Source: Paenibacillus koleovorans NBRC 103111 (GTDB lineage Bacteria; Bacillota; Bacilli; Paenibacillales; NBRC-103111). Taken from it: a stretch of 64,000 bases of DNA. Shown here in pieces: positions 27,671-36,756 of the stretch (the stretch's first letter is position 1; each line of letters opens with the position of its first letter). The translations under genes were made by a program, and so were the position numbers. Location: NCBI RefSeq assembly GCF_004000845.1, contig NZ_BIMA01000004.1:59896-123895 (forward strand), written 5' to 3'. The notes below the pieces were generated by a model, which worked only from the letters and a program-made list of their open reading frames with translations, was not told the origin of the DNA and searched no databases.

Positions 27671-28060
27671 ATGGCGATTCGCAAAATAGAACATGTCGGA
27701 ATCATGGTGAGCAGCATGGAGCGCTCCCTTGCTTTTTATCAAGAGGTGATCGGGCTGGAGCTTCAGGGGAAGCTGCTGCATACGAACGGCGTGATTGAGC
27801 TCGCTTTTCTTGGCGTGCCGGGCACGACGGAGACGGTTGTGGAGCTGATCGCAGGGTATACGGGAGAGCTAAGCGAGGAAGGTCGCGTGCATCATATCGC
27901 CTTCACGGTGGACGATCTCGATGCAGAGACGGAGCGGGTGGCGGCGCTAGGCGTCCGGTTCCTCGAAAAGGCCAGCACGACGTTGCCGAATGGCGCGCGC
28001 TACCGCTTTTTCTATGGACCGGATGGCGAGCGGATCGAGCTGTTCCAACCGGCTGCTTAA
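27671..28060 (+). CDS. VOC-family (glyoxalase/bleomycin-resistance fold) protein
   Basis: A 129-residue cytoplasmic metalloenzyme-like protein. The two beta-alpha-beta-beta-beta modules begin IRKIEHVGIMVSSMERSLAF and VHHIAFTVDDLDAETERV. Metal ligands can be placed at His8 (EHVGI), a Glu in VELIAG, His in VHHIAF and Glu in ERIELF, so the metal site looks complete. It resembles methylmalonyl-CoA epimerase or glyoxalase I-like proteins of Bacillota, but the substrate cannot be fixed. ATG at 27671 with GAGG upstream. It lies 34 bp before a LysR regulator on the same strand. Confidence 0.88.
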   Translation: MAIRKIEHVGIMVSSMERSLAFYQEVIGLELQGKLLHTNGVIELAFLGVPGTTETVVELIAGYTGELSEEGRVHHIAFTVDDLDAETERVAALGVRFLEKASTTLPNGARYRFFYGPDGERIELFQPAA

Positions 28061-28094
28061 GCTACAATGGGGATAGCAGAAGGAGTGGTTGCTC

Positions 28095-28997
28095 TTGAAC
28101 ATGAACCAGCTCGAAACGTTGGTGACGATATCCAAGACGATGAGCTTCCGCAAAGCCGGAGAGCTGCTCAATTTGACGCAGCCTGCCGTCTCCGCTCAGA
28201 TTAAGAGTCTGGAGGACGAGTTCAAAACGGTACTGATCGACCGCAACCAGCCGGTGACGCTGACGGACAGCGGCAAGCTGTTTCTCGAGCATGCGGAGCG
28301 GATCCTGCGGGTCGTAGAGGATTTGAAGCAGCGCTTGTCCGACCTGAACCAGACGCCGCAAGGTCATATTCACCTGGGGACGACGACATCGATCGCGATG
28401 CAAATTTTGCCTCGTGTGCTGTCTTATTTCCAGAACCAATTTCCTATGATCAAGACATCCATCCACTCCATGTCGTCCACGCAAATTATGACGAGTGTGG
28501 AGAACGGCTCGGTCGATATCGGCATCGGGTATTTGCTGGAAAAAAATCCGCATCTCGAAACGTCGATCCTTTATTACGATTCATTCGAGCTTGTCGTGTC
28601 TCCGGATCATCAGTTGGCGAAGCGGCCTCATACGACGATCGAATCGCTGCGGGATATCCCGTTTATTATGCTGTCGCCGGATACGGCCGGGCGTCGGTTT
28701 GTCGATCAAGTGTTCCGCAAATTCCGCATGGAGCCGCACATCGTCATGGAGCTGTCGAGCAGCGAGGAAGTGAAGCGGATGGTGGAGCTGAACCTCGGGG
28801 CGGCTATTATTTCGAAGCTGACGGTCATCAATGAGCTGCGGCTTGGGACGATTCGGATGATTCCGGTGGCGGAGCTGGAGATCAATCATCCCGTTGGTGT
28901 CATCTATAAATCTGGCCGGTATTTGAGCTCGGCGCTGCAGCAGTTTTTGAGCGACTTGAAAGGGATGCCGGAGACGAATTTTATCGGATCGGAGTGA
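28095..28997 (+). CDS. LysR-family transcriptional regulator
   Basis: A 300-residue regulator with an N-terminal winged helix-turn-helix (MNQLETLVTISKTMSFRKAG, LTQPAVSAQIKSLEDEF) and a periplasmic-binding-protein-like effector domain (about 90-295; GHIHLGTTTSIAMQILP onward). The wording resembles CysL/CcpC-like regulators. TTG at 28095 is nine bases after AGGAG; the ATG at 28101 is the alternative. Its stop lies 5 bp before the downstream phosphatase start, so the two are probably co-transcribed with the VOC gene. Confidence 0.9.
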   Translation: MNMNQLETLVTISKTMSFRKAGELLNLTQPAVSAQIKSLEDEFKTVLIDRNQPVTLTDSGKLFLEHAERILRVVEDLKQRLSDLNQTPQGHIHLGTTTSIAMQILPRVLSYFQNQFPMIKTSIHSMSSTQIMTSVENGSVDIGIGYLLEKNPHLETSILYYDSFELVVSPDHQLAKRPHTTIESLRDIPFIMLSPDTAGRRFVDQVFRKFRMEPHIVMELSSSEEVKRMVELNLGAAIISKLTVINELRLGTIRMIPVAELEINHPVGVIYKSGRYLSSALQQFLSDLKGMPETNFIGSE

Positions 28998-29002
28998 CGC
29001 AA

Positions 29003-29812
29003 GTGTACAAATTCGATTTGCATACGCACCATGAGCGATGCGGTCACGCGGTCGGCGGCATACGGGATTACATCGAGGCGGCGGTATCCGAGGGGCTGCA
29101 GGTGATCGGCATCTCCGACCATTCCCCCTACTTCGGCGGCGAGGACGACAAACCATGGCCGGGCATCGCGATGGGCAAAAGCGAGTTCGACATTTACGTG
29201 GCAGAGGTACTGCGGCTAAAAAAGCTCTACGCCGGCCAAATCGAAGTGCTGCTAGGCGTGGAATCAGACTTTTTCCCCGAGCATACGCAAGTTTATCGCA
29301 ACGTGTATGAGGCTTACCCTTTCGACTACATCATCGGCTCCGTGCACTTGTCGGGCGGCGTGAGCATTTTCAATCGCAACCGATGGAAAGGGCTGAAGGA
29401 TGCCGAGAAGATCCGCCAGAAAAATATTTACTACGAGCTGATCCAACAGTCCGCGCGCAGCGGCATGTTTCAGATTCTCGGACATATCGATGCGATGAAA
29501 GGCTTCTATCCTGCTTTCTCTGCGATTCAGACGCGGGCCGTCGAGGAGACGATGAAGGTGATCGGCGAATGCGGCATCGCAATCGAGATCAACACCTCGG
29601 GCAAGACGAAGGACGTAGGCGGCTGGTATCCATCCGACGACATCTTGGAGCTGGCGTTGCATTATGGCGTAGACGTGACGTTCGGCTCCGACGCGCACAA
29701 GCCTAGCCGGGTCGGCGACGATTGGGAGCAGGTGGCGGCGCGGCTGCGGGAGATCGGGTTCAAGGACTGGGTGTTTTTCCGGCAAAAGGAGCCCGTGCGG
29801 GTCGCCCTGTAA
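29003..29812 (+). CDS. Histidinol-phosphatase-like PHP-domain phosphoesterase
   Basis: A metal-dependent phosphoesterase of 269 aa with the PHP fold. Metal ligands are in FDLHTHHERCGHA (start), GISDHSPYFG, GVESDFFPEH, GSVHL, LGHIDAMKG and FGSDAHKP, all the usual blocks. In Bacillota, PHP proteins of this type (HisK/HisJ) dephosphorylate histidinol phosphate. No other his genes are nearby, so the role could differ. The GTG at 29003 has GGAG eight bases upstream and was preferred over a GTG at 28994 that overlaps the LysR stop. Confidence 0.85.
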   Translation: MYKFDLHTHHERCGHAVGGIRDYIEAAVSEGLQVIGISDHSPYFGGEDDKPWPGIAMGKSEFDIYVAEVLRLKKLYAGQIEVLLGVESDFFPEHTQVYRNVYEAYPFDYIIGSVHLSGGVSIFNRNRWKGLKDAEKIRQKNIYYELIQQSARSGMFQILGHIDAMKGFYPAFSAIQTRAVEETMKVIGECGIAIEINTSGKTKDVGGWYPSDDILELALHYGVDVTFGSDAHKPSRVGDDWEQVAARLREIGFKDWVFFRQKEPVRVAL

Positions 29813-29829
29813 CGGATGAAGAACATGAG

Positions 29830-29874
29830 AAGGCCGCTGGTATCTTGGCAAAACAAGACTCCAACGGCCTTTTT
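29830..29874. terminator. Bidirectional terminator
   Basis: AAGGCCG-C-TGG...TCTTG pairs with CAAGA...CCA-A-CGGCCTT around GCAAAA, followed by TTTTT. It lies between the converging PHP gene and the small membrane protein gene. Confidence 0.75.
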
Positions 29875-29890
29875 GACTTTTCTGCGCTTC

Positions 29891-30079
29891 CTACCTCTGA
29901 CGCTTCCGCGCGATATTCGCATAGAAGGCGATCGCCGCAATAATCATCGCGATAAACCCGACATTGCCGGCCGCCTCCGGATTCATCCCGAACATCATGC
30001 ACAAATTCGTCACCAAGCTTCTCGTCAACAACGCCGTCGCAATCAGCAGCAACGGTCGAACAAAATTATACCTTTTCAT
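29891..30079 (-). CDS. Small membrane protein, unknown function
   Basis: A 62-residue protein with two hydrophobic helices (FVRPLLLIATALLTRSLVTN and VGFIAMIIAAIAFYANI) and basic ends (MKRYN..., ARKRQR). The ATG follows AGAGGTAAAGG directly, a strong translation signal, and a shared terminator lies beyond the stop. I do not recognise the family. Confidence 0.72.
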   Translation of the reverse strand: MKRYNFVRPLLLIATALLTRSLVTNLCMMFGMNPEAAGNVGFIAMIIAAIAFYANIARKRQR

Positions 30080-30403
30080 CCTTTACCTCTCCCCTACTCT
30101 TCTCCAAGTGGCCCCCCCGCAACAATAGCAGCCCCGGTCGTACTTGTCCAATGGTTTGGAAACGCTTTATTATTAACCCTCGGCAACGCCAAGTGGTGAG
30201 CATCTCCTCTATACTACGGACAACCTGCCAAAAGGATTCGTTTTCGGCGCGTTTGGGAGAAATTGGCCCTATGCGTGCGAAAAGTTATGGTAGAGTACTA
30301 GTGCTAGTGGTTCCGGAGACCGGGAGCGCTGGCGGGTGCGGAGACCGGGAGCGGGATTGGTGCTGCGAATGGTGAAGGGGGTACGAACAAAAGTATCCAG
30401 TCT

Positions 30404-30563
30404 GAGTACCAAATTTCCTTAATTGAGGAGCAAGGGGCCATCTGAGTACCTAAGTTAACAAAATCGGAAGCTGGGTTCGCGATTTGTTTAATTTGGTACT
30501 CAGATTGGTGGAGTAGACGCCGATTAGCGAAATTTGGTACTCCACGCGAGTAATTTGGTACTC
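30404..30563. repeat. Repeated and inverted GAGTACCAAATT motif
   Basis: GAGTACCAAATT occurs at 30404-30415 and its complement AATTTGGTACTC at 30490-30501, 30531-30542 and 30552-30563. A partial GAGTACC is at 30444. Pairing between the first copy and any of the others could form a long-range hairpin. No coding frame overlaps it. Confidence 0.75.
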
Positions 30564-30603
30564 ACGCTACTGTTACTTTATTTTACTTGGACAAGCCAAC
30601 TCA

Positions 30604-30702
30604 CCAGCTAACCCAGCTAACCCAGCTAACCCTGCTAACCCAGCTAACCCAGCTAACCCAGCTAACCCAGCTAACCCAGCTAACCCAGCTAACCCAGCTA
30701 AT
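30604..30702. repeat. Tandem 9-bp repeat (CCAGCTAAC), 11 units
   Basis: Eleven units of CCAGCTAAC run head to tail; unit 4 is CCTGCTAAC and the last is CCAGCTAAT. Two further units occur near 30768-30780 (CCAGCTAACCCAGCAAAT). The region 30080-31130 is otherwise non-coding. Confidence 0.95.
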
Positions 30703-30889
30703 AGTTATTCTCCCACCAACCAAGTAAATCTGCTACTTCCAGTACATTTAGTTACTCCTCCACCTCCCCAGCTAACCCAGCAAATCGAGCCGATTTACTC
30801 CCCCTCCACCCAACCCGCCATCCCCCACTACCTCAAGTAATCAGCGGAAGTTCACCGATCAGGTCTCTGGCGTAGGTGTTCTGTTGGCG

Positions 30890-31123
30890 CGTGGGGAGGG
30901 CAGGAAAAGGGGTTCCGACTGCTGTTGAAATCATGGCCCTTGGATTTGTTACGTTTTTCTGAAAAACCGTCCCCTAGGACGACGATCCGTGATCATCCTA
31001 TTCCGCCGGATTTCCGCAACCAGCTATACCCGCTCGAGGCGAAGAGCATTCTCGAGCAGCGTGGCGCCCATACCCTTGCTCCCTAGTCCGAAAAAGTCGG
31101 ACTCCCGCGCGCTTCACCGCCCG
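30890..31123 (+). repeat. Interspersed multi-hairpin intergenic repeat, copy C
   Basis: This shorter copy carries GGGGTTCCGACTGCTGTTG, TTTCTGAAAAACCGTCCCC, CAACCAGCTATACCCGCTCG, GAAGAGCATTCTCGAGCAGC and the hairpin AGTCCGA-AAAAG-TCGGACT (31085-31103), in the same order as copy B. It ends at 31123, just before the terminator of the propeller gene. The block around CCTTCTTTGTTCATGGCG of copy B is missing. Confidence 0.78.
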
Positions 31124-31132
31124 GGGGTATGT

Positions 31133-31167
31133 AAAAAAAGACGGGCTGCTCTAAGAGCCAACCCGTC
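31133..31167 (-). terminator. Terminator after the beta-propeller gene
   Basis: On the minus strand GACGGG...GGCTCT pairs with AGAGC...CCCGTC and is followed by seven T. It lies 15 bp past the stop codon at 31182. Confidence 0.8.
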
Positions 31168-31181
31168 CCGTCTCCCCAAAA

Positions 31182-32978
31182 CTACCCCAACAGCGCCTGC
31201 AGCGGCAACGTGTACAGCGTCGTCCCGATGCCGAAATACAGCTGCTTGCGATCCGGCGTAACCGACGCCTTGTCGACGATGCCGGGCAACGCGGCGCGCG
31301 CCTCGCAGCGGCCGGAGGCCGTGTCCAGGACGAGCAGCTCGTCCGGCACGAACACGAGCAGCTCGCGCTCGCTCACGGCGCAGAAGCCCGTCGCCCGCCG
31401 CCCCAGCGCGACGTCGCCGCCGTCGACAAAGCGCAGCGCGTCCGGGTCGAAGACGCGCAGCGCCTCGTCCACCGCGAGCCAGACGCGGCCGCCGCAAGCC
31501 GCCAGCTTGCCGGCCTTCGCTCCGTTCGGCAGCGCCTCGCTGTACACGACGTCGCCGCCGGTCGTGAGCACGCCGAAGTGACACACTTCGTCCTGCGCCG
31601 CCAGCCCGTTGCCGCCGAGCGTCGAGACGAAGTAGACGTAGCGGTCATCGGCCGCGAGGCTCGAGACATGCTGCGTTGCCAGCGGATTCGCCCAACGCGT
31701 CAGCTCGAGCGTGTCGGTATCGAGCCGCGTGATCCCGCCGCCGTAGACGCCGTACTTGGCCGACCAGCCGGTCCAGATCGCGCGGTCGGGCCCGACGATG
31801 CTGTGGCCAAGCGGACGAATCCAATCCGGGCCGACTGACTGCAGCGTGCGCGGATTCACGTTGCCGAGCTGGTCCCAAGGCTTCGACGGGTCGTACACGA
31901 TATGGTCGCCGCCGGAATAAGCCGTCAAGAACAACCGCTCACCGACGAATTGCATGCCGTACACTTCGCCGCCGCCGTTACAGACGACCGAGGAGTTCCA
32001 GTAGCTGCCGTCGCGCGGATCGTACTTGAAGATCGTCTGACCGAAGCCGCTCGAGCCCCATACACAGCCGTCCGGCGCGATCGTCAGCCCGAATATATGC
32101 GTAGCCGGCGCTTCCACCGGAATACGCTGCAGCCCCGGGCTGTCGCCGGCACCGCTTGCAACAAAATAATCTTGGCCCCGCACTCCCACGTATATTCCGC
32201 TCGCGAGCGGGATCGCCTCCCCGCGCTGCGAGGGACCGAGCTTCACCTCAACCGCACCCCGACGTACCTCAACCGAATCGGCAGCTAAAGGCTCAAACGT
32301 CTTAGAATCGAAATACAGCATCTCCTTACCCGACTTGATGCTGAAATATTGTTCATTCGTTTCGACAATCATGGCTAAATCGTTCGTCTTATGGACCAGA
32401 CGGCGCTCTTGCGTCTCCATGTTCCAGGCCGTCACGAACACCTCATCCATACCGCCGGTCACAATGATGTGTCCAGGCACCGCACCGACCGTACGGCTGT
32501 ACATGTTTTTCGGGTTGTCCGACATCTTGCCCATATTCGTCAGCACATGAGCGACCGGATCGTAGCGCAGCAAGACGCAGCCCGGATACGTGCTCCCGTA
32601 GAGCATCCCGTCTTCCCCGCACGTGAAATTCCACACGTACGTCTCATTGTCGTCGCGCAGCGGCTCCGCCCATGTTCTGGACCGCAGATCGAGGCTGTGC
32701 ACGTACCCTTTGCCCGGACAAGTCCCTACAATCAGCTTCTCGTTGTCCCAGTTGTACAGCGCCCAAGCACCGCTGTCGCCGGGCAGCAGGATGGATTCCC
32801 CTACTCCCGTCTCCACATCGATCAGAACAATGTTGCCTGTGGCATGCGCGGCGAAGTTCGACAGGACGAATTTCTCCCGGCCGTCGAGCGGATCGATCAG
32901 ACTGGTTTTCCCCAAAATACAGAAATTGCGGCATGGCTGAGCAACCGACTCGGGCTGCAGCAGGACGCTAGCGTTCAT
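31182..32978 (-). CDS. Beta-propeller protein of a sugar-uptake operon
   Basis: A 598-residue protein without signal peptide or membrane segment. Repeated blade wording (GKGYVHSLDLRSRTW, DGMLYGSTYPGCVLLRYDP, DGCVWGSSGFGQTIFKYDP, DRYVYFVSTLGGNG, DRKQLYFGIGTTLYTL) indicates a WD40/NHL/PQQ-like propeller of seven or more blades. The function is not known; it may bind or cleave the sugar taken up by the transporter, as propeller lyases and lactonases do. ATG at 32978 was chosen because GAGAGGTG lies eight bases upstream. It follows the permease gene by 67 bp, with a terminator between, so it is expressed by read-through or its own promoter. Confidence 0.75.
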   Translation of the reverse strand: MNASVLLQPESVAQPCRNFCILGKTSLIDPLDGREKFVLSNFAAHATGNIVLIDVETGVGESILLPGDSGAWALYNWDNEKLIVGTCPGKGYVHSLDLRSRTWAEPLRDDNETYVWNFTCGEDGMLYGSTYPGCVLLRYDPVAHVLTNMGKMSDNPKNMYSRTVGAVPGHIIVTGGMDEVFVTAWNMETQERRLVHKTNDLAMIVETNEQYFSIKSGKEMLYFDSKTFEPLAADSVEVRRGAVEVKLGPSQRGEAIPLASGIYVGVRGQDYFVASGAGDSPGLQRIPVEAPATHIFGLTIAPDGCVWGSSGFGQTIFKYDPRDGSYWNSSVVCNGGGEVYGMQFVGERLFLTAYSGGDHIVYDPSKPWDQLGNVNPRTLQSVGPDWIRPLGHSIVGPDRAIWTGWSAKYGVYGGGITRLDTDTLELTRWANPLATQHVSSLAADDRYVYFVSTLGGNGLAAQDEVCHFGVLTTGGDVVYSEALPNGAKAGKLAACGGRVWLAVDEALRVFDPDALRFVDGGDVALGRRATGFCAVSERELLVFVPDELLVLDTASGRCEARAALPGIVDKASVTPDRKQLYFGIGTTLYTLPLQALLG

Positions 32979-33007
32979 TGGCAGGTTCACCTCTCGATTA
33001 GGTTCCG

Positions 33008-33030
33008 AAAAAAAGGGACCTCGCGGTCCC
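33008..33030 (-). terminator. Intra-operon terminator or attenuator
   Basis: On the minus strand GGGACC-GCGA-GGTCCC is followed by seven T. It lies between the second permease gene and the propeller gene and probably lowers expression of the latter. Confidence 0.85.
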
Positions 33031-33045
33031 CTCTTCCAAATGAAA

Positions 33046-33921
33046 TTAGCCTTTCACCGCGCCGACGAATTGGCCGTGGATGAAATATTTTTGCAGGAAC
33101 GGATAAATCACAATGATCGGAAGGACCGTCAGCATAAGCGCAGCCATCTTCAGATTGTCCGGATGGATCGTCTGCTCGCCGGGCGCATTGACCGTCGTAT
33201 CCTCCAAGCGGGCGAATGCCAGGATGCCCCTTAGCTGATATTGCAGCGTCCACATCGACTTATCCTTGATGTAGAGCAAGACGCTGAACCATTCGTTCCA
33301 GTAAGCAACGGCACTGAAAATAACGAAAGCCATCGTCATCGGCAGCACGAGCGGGAGTACGATTCGGAACAGCAAGGAGAACTCTCCGGCCCCATCGATC
33401 TCAGCCGACTCCAGAATTTCTTTATGCAGCTGATCCATTACGTTTTTGTACACAATAATATAGAACGGACTTACGATACCCGGCAAAATAATCGCCCAGT
33501 ACGTGTTGTTGAGCCCGATATTGTTCACGAGCAGATAGGAAGGAATCAATCCGCCGCTGAAAAACATCGTGATCAGAATATAAGTCATGGCCACCTTCTT
33601 GCCCTTGAAGTGCTTATGCGACATGGCATAAGCGGCGCTCAGCGAGATGATGATGGTCATCGCCGTCTGGATCACCGTAAGTCCTACCGTATTGATGAAG
33701 GACCGCAGAAAGGTGTAATTGGCTGCCAGCTTCATGTAGGAATCCAACTGGAAGCCAACGGGCCACAGCTTGACTTGATTTTGTAAAATCGCCTGATAGC
33801 TGCTGAAAGATAATGCCAATGCGTTGATGAACGGCACTAGAATGGAGATGCAGAACATAATAAAAAATGCATAGTTGAATGTCTGGAAGATGATTCGGCC
33901 AGGACTTTTATAATGATGCAT
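33046..33921 (-). CDS. Carbohydrate ABC transporter permease, YtcP/LplC type
   Basis: Inner-membrane permease subunit of 291 aa with six hydrophobic helices. The cytoplasmic EAA-like loop is ESAEIDGAGEFSLLFRIVLP. The wording GGLIPSYLLVNNIGLNNTYW is typical of the LplC/YtcP group that imports complex or uronic sugars. ATG at 33921 with GGAGGTGG upstream. It is third in an operon with a lipoprotein and an LplB-type permease; as usual for this group the ATPase is not encoded here (a shared MsmX-like ATPase elsewhere is likely). Confidence 0.93.
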   Translation of the reverse strand: MHHYKSPGRIIFQTFNYAFFIMFCISILVPFINALALSFSSYQAILQNQVKLWPVGFQLDSYMKLAANYTFLRSFINTVGLTVIQTAMTIIISLSAAYAMSHKHFKGKKVAMTYILITMFFSGGLIPSYLLVNNIGLNNTYWAIILPGIVSPFYIIVYKNVMDQLHKEILESAEIDGAGEFSLLFRIVLPLVLPMTMAFVIFSAVAYWNEWFSVLLYIKDKSMWTLQYQLRGILAFARLEDTTVNAPGEQTIHPDNLKMAALMLTVLPIIVIYPFLQKYFIHGQFVGAVKG

Positions 33922-33954
33922 GGGAACAGTGCCACCTCCTTGTTCGACTGCCGG

Positions 33955-34908
33955 TTAGTACATCCCCAGGCCCATCCAACGCTTCGAGATATAGTTCGAG
34001 CTGATCAGCAAAATAAAGTTTAGTATGCTCTGAGCGAAGCTGATTGCCGTCGTGAGACTGTACTGGGACGATTCGATACCCGTTCGGTATACATAGGTAC
34101 TGATAACGTCCGACACCTCGTACACGAGAGGATTCTGCATCAAGAAGACCCGTTCGAACCCGATTCCGAAAATGCTGGCCAGCTTCAACAGGAAAAGCAG
34201 GACGATCATCGGCATCATATGAGGAATGGTGATATGAATAACTTGCCGCCAACGGCTGGCTCCATCGATCCAGGCCGCTTCGTACAAGGAGCTGTCAATC
34301 CCCGCGATAACGGCAAAATAGAGAATGGCTGACCAACCGACGCTTTTCCATATATCCGCATATACCAAGATGCCTCTAAAGATACTGGGGTCGGCCATAA
34401 AATAATGAGGCTCGAAACCAAACCAACCGATAAAAATGTTGAAAATCCCCGTCGAGGGCGAAAGCACTTGAGTGAAAATACCGGCCACGACGATCCAGGA
34501 CAAAAAGTGCGGCAAATAAGAAATCGTTTGCATAACGCGCTTGAATGTTTTCTGATAAAGCTCATTGGCGAGTAAAGCGAAAACAATCGGGGCTGTAAAG
34601 CCGAATACGATGTCGTAAAAATTGATGAGCAGCGTATTCTTCATGATCGACCAAAATTTGGGGTCATTCAAGAAATACCTGAAATTCTCAAAGCCGATCC
34701 AGTCGCTGCCCAGTATCCCTTTATAAATCGAATATTTCTGAAACGAAATGATAATGCCGTACATTGGAATATAGTTGAAGACAAAGAGAAATAGGAATGT
34801 AGGAGCGAATAAGAGGTAAAGCGACAGGAGCGACCTAGGTCGCATCCTGCCTCTCTTTGGCTTTACCGTACTTGGATTGTGCTCCTGAACCGCGATCGTT
34901 TCTCGCAA
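33955..34908 (-). CDS. Carbohydrate ABC transporter permease, LplB type
   Basis: Inner-membrane permease of 317 aa. After a basic N-terminal tail, helices start at LLSLYLLFAPTFLFLFVFNY. The loop EAAWIDGASRWRQVIHITIP fits the ATPase-contact motif, and FFRY-like wording (ENFRYFLNDPKFW) is typical of LplB/YteP. TTG start at 34908 with GGGAGGTG seven bases upstream. It pairs with the LplC-type subunit, which starts 33 bp downstream. Confidence 0.93.
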   Translation of the reverse strand: MRETIAVQEHNPSTVKPKRGRMRPRSLLSLYLLFAPTFLFLFVFNYIPMYGIIISFQKYSIYKGILGSDWIGFENFRYFLNDPKFWSIMKNTLLINFYDIVFGFTAPIVFALLANELYQKTFKRVMQTISYLPHFLSWIVVAGIFTQVLSPSTGIFNIFIGWFGFEPHYFMADPSIFRGILVYADIWKSVGWSAILYFAVIAGIDSSLYEAAWIDGASRWRQVIHITIPHMMPMIVLLFLLKLASIFGIGFERVFLMQNPLVYEVSDVISTYVYRTGIESSQYSLTTAISFAQSILNFILLISSNYISKRWMGLGMY

Positions 34909-34941
34909 TTGCGCGCACCTCCCAATTTGTTGAACGACCGC

Positions 34942-36594
34942 TTACCAGCCTGCCTTCTTGAAGCCTTGTTTGACCAGGTTGTCTTTGTTGGCATCCAGGA
35001 ATTTTTGCAGCGGATCGTATTTGAGAGCGCGGTATTTCTTCTCCCAATCGGCGATTGCGGCGTCAAGATCGGTCGCCGACATACGGCCCATGATGAACTC
35101 AGTCGTGAATTTATTGATGGCTTGCATAATTTCGGCGTTTTTCTTCAATACTTCGTCCGGCTCGGAGTAGCCCGGAGGCGTTTCCAGACCGATCGCTTCG
35201 GCTTCCTTCTGCATAGCCTTCATGCCGTTCGAGATCATCGTGTAGTTAGGCGTACCCAGCTTCGCTTCGAAGTTCGCGTTTTGCGCGTCTTGACCGTCCG
35301 TGTAACCGAACAGGAAGGCGAACTGGCGCTTCCATGTATGATCTTCGGCGCTCATCTTATCCGGATTCGCTACGCGCTTGCCGTCCTTCATCGTGTAAGT
35401 GTCGCCTTCATTGCCCCAGAAGATCTTATCCTTCAGCTGCTCTTGAGCGAAGCCCTCGATTACCTTGAAGGCGCGGTCCGGGTTCTTGTTGCTGGCCGGG
35501 ATGAACAGGCCGTGCCCCGAAATCGGCAAGCCTACGCCGGCAATGGCGTACTTGCGATCCTTAAGAGTAGAAGGATATGTCGTAAGCGGAGGCGCAACTC
35601 CCCAAACTTGTTCCTTCTGATTGCCCGTAGCTGTCGGCAGCGTCATAGAAACTTGATAAGGCAAAATTTGGTCCATCCCGTTCCATTGGAACAGTACGTT
35701 TTTCTCCGCCAGCTTGGCGAAATACTTCGTAGCATCGGTAGTAGCGAACTCTTTATCCAGAATGCCCTCGGAGTACAAGGTCTGCATCACTTTGAGCGCT
35801 TCTTTGAACTCCGGCAGCGCGACGTTCGGAATTACCTTGCCGCCGACGATCCGGTAGCCGTATGGCAAAGCGCCGTACATACCGAAGATCGGACCGCCGC
35901 CATAGCTCCAAATATTGTCGCCGACTGGGCGGACTGCCATAGGGGTGGAGTCCGGTTCGGCCTTCTTGATCTTCCTCAGCAGCTCTACCCACTCTTCGAC
36001 CGTGCCCGGCCATTTGCCGGCGTTGTATTTCTGGATCAGGTCGAAACGAGCGAGTACGCCAGTCCCTTGAGGACCTTTGTCATAGGCCATTGGAATCCGG
36101 AAGTATTTGCCGCTGATCGGATCTTTGCCCAGCTCCATCATCGCAGGAGTAACTACCTTTTGCAGCATCGGCGAAGCGTCATAGTACTTCTTCAAGTCAA
36201 TGAAAGCGCCATCACGAGCGGCTTTAAAAGTCTCATCCGGAATCGTCGAGTGGAAAATATCAGGCAGTTTGCCGCTTGAAAGCACCAGGTTGTGCTTGGT
36301 TGTATACTCAGCATAAATCGGAATGTCAAATTCAAGATCCACATTCGCATAATCTTCCACAAGCTGAATCAACGGGTTGTTGCTGCGGTCTACGGATTGC
36401 GGAGTCTTAATCCCCGCTTCGTTGTAGAACATCGTCATCTTAATTCTCTCTTGTTTCGGTGTGGCGCTCGCGGCTCCGCCGGAAGGGCTAGGCGAAGAAG
36501 TATTCCCGCCGGAAGACGAGCAACCCGCGATGACCGTTCCTAACACCATTGTAGAAGCAAGTACAGCTGGGACCCATTTTCTTGTTTTTACCAT
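34942..36594 (-). CDS. Extracellular solute-binding lipoprotein, LplA type
   Basis: A sugar-binding lipoprotein of 550 aa. The signal peptide ends in lipobox VIAGC (Cys25), then a Ser/Gly/Pro linker (SSSGGNTSSPSPSGGAAS). The mature domain has the bilobed family-1 binding-protein pattern (for example WPGTVEEWVELLRKIKKAEPD and GVGLPISGHGLFIPASNKNP). It delivers an oligosaccharide to the two permeases encoded downstream. Length (about 550) is typical of the LplA group, longer than MalE. ATG at 36594 with AGGAGG upstream. First gene of the operon. Confidence 0.94.
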   Translation of the reverse strand: MVKTRKWVPAVLASTMVLGTVIAGCSSSGGNTSSPSPSGGAASATPKQERIKMTMFYNEAGIKTPQSVDRSNNPLIQLVEDYANVDLEFDIPIYAEYTTKHNLVLSSGKLPDIFHSTIPDETFKAARDGAFIDLKKYYDASPMLQKVVTPAMMELGKDPISGKYFRIPMAYDKGPQGTGVLARFDLIQKYNAGKWPGTVEEWVELLRKIKKAEPDSTPMAVRPVGDNIWSYGGGPIFGMYGALPYGYRIVGGKVIPNVALPEFKEALKVMQTLYSEGILDKEFATTDATKYFAKLAEKNVLFQWNGMDQILPYQVSMTLPTATGNQKEQVWGVAPPLTTYPSTLKDRKYAIAGVGLPISGHGLFIPASNKNPDRAFKVIEGFAQEQLKDKIFWGNEGDTYTMKDGKRVANPDKMSAEDHTWKRQFAFLFGYTDGQDAQNANFEAKLGTPNYTMISNGMKAMQKEAEAIGLETPPGYSEPDEVLKKNAEIMQAINKFTTEFIMGRMSATDLDAAIADWEKKYRALKYDPLQKFLDANKDNLVKQGFKKAGW

Positions 36595-36756
36595 CCTGTT
36601 TTGACCTCCTATTTTTTAGTTGGAGCAGGGATGCCTGAACATGCTGTCGGAGATGTAAAGCGCTTTCAGATGCATAAAGCAGAGGCTGCAAAGATGCGAG
36701 AATATTCCCCCTTTTTCGACAAATACCTGTACCTAAGCTGTATGCAACAATTACTA

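Noticed and set aside
29830..30080. Plus-strand frame 29816-30199 as a gene
   Set aside because: It runs through the terminator and is the antisense of the small membrane gene, which has the better RBS.
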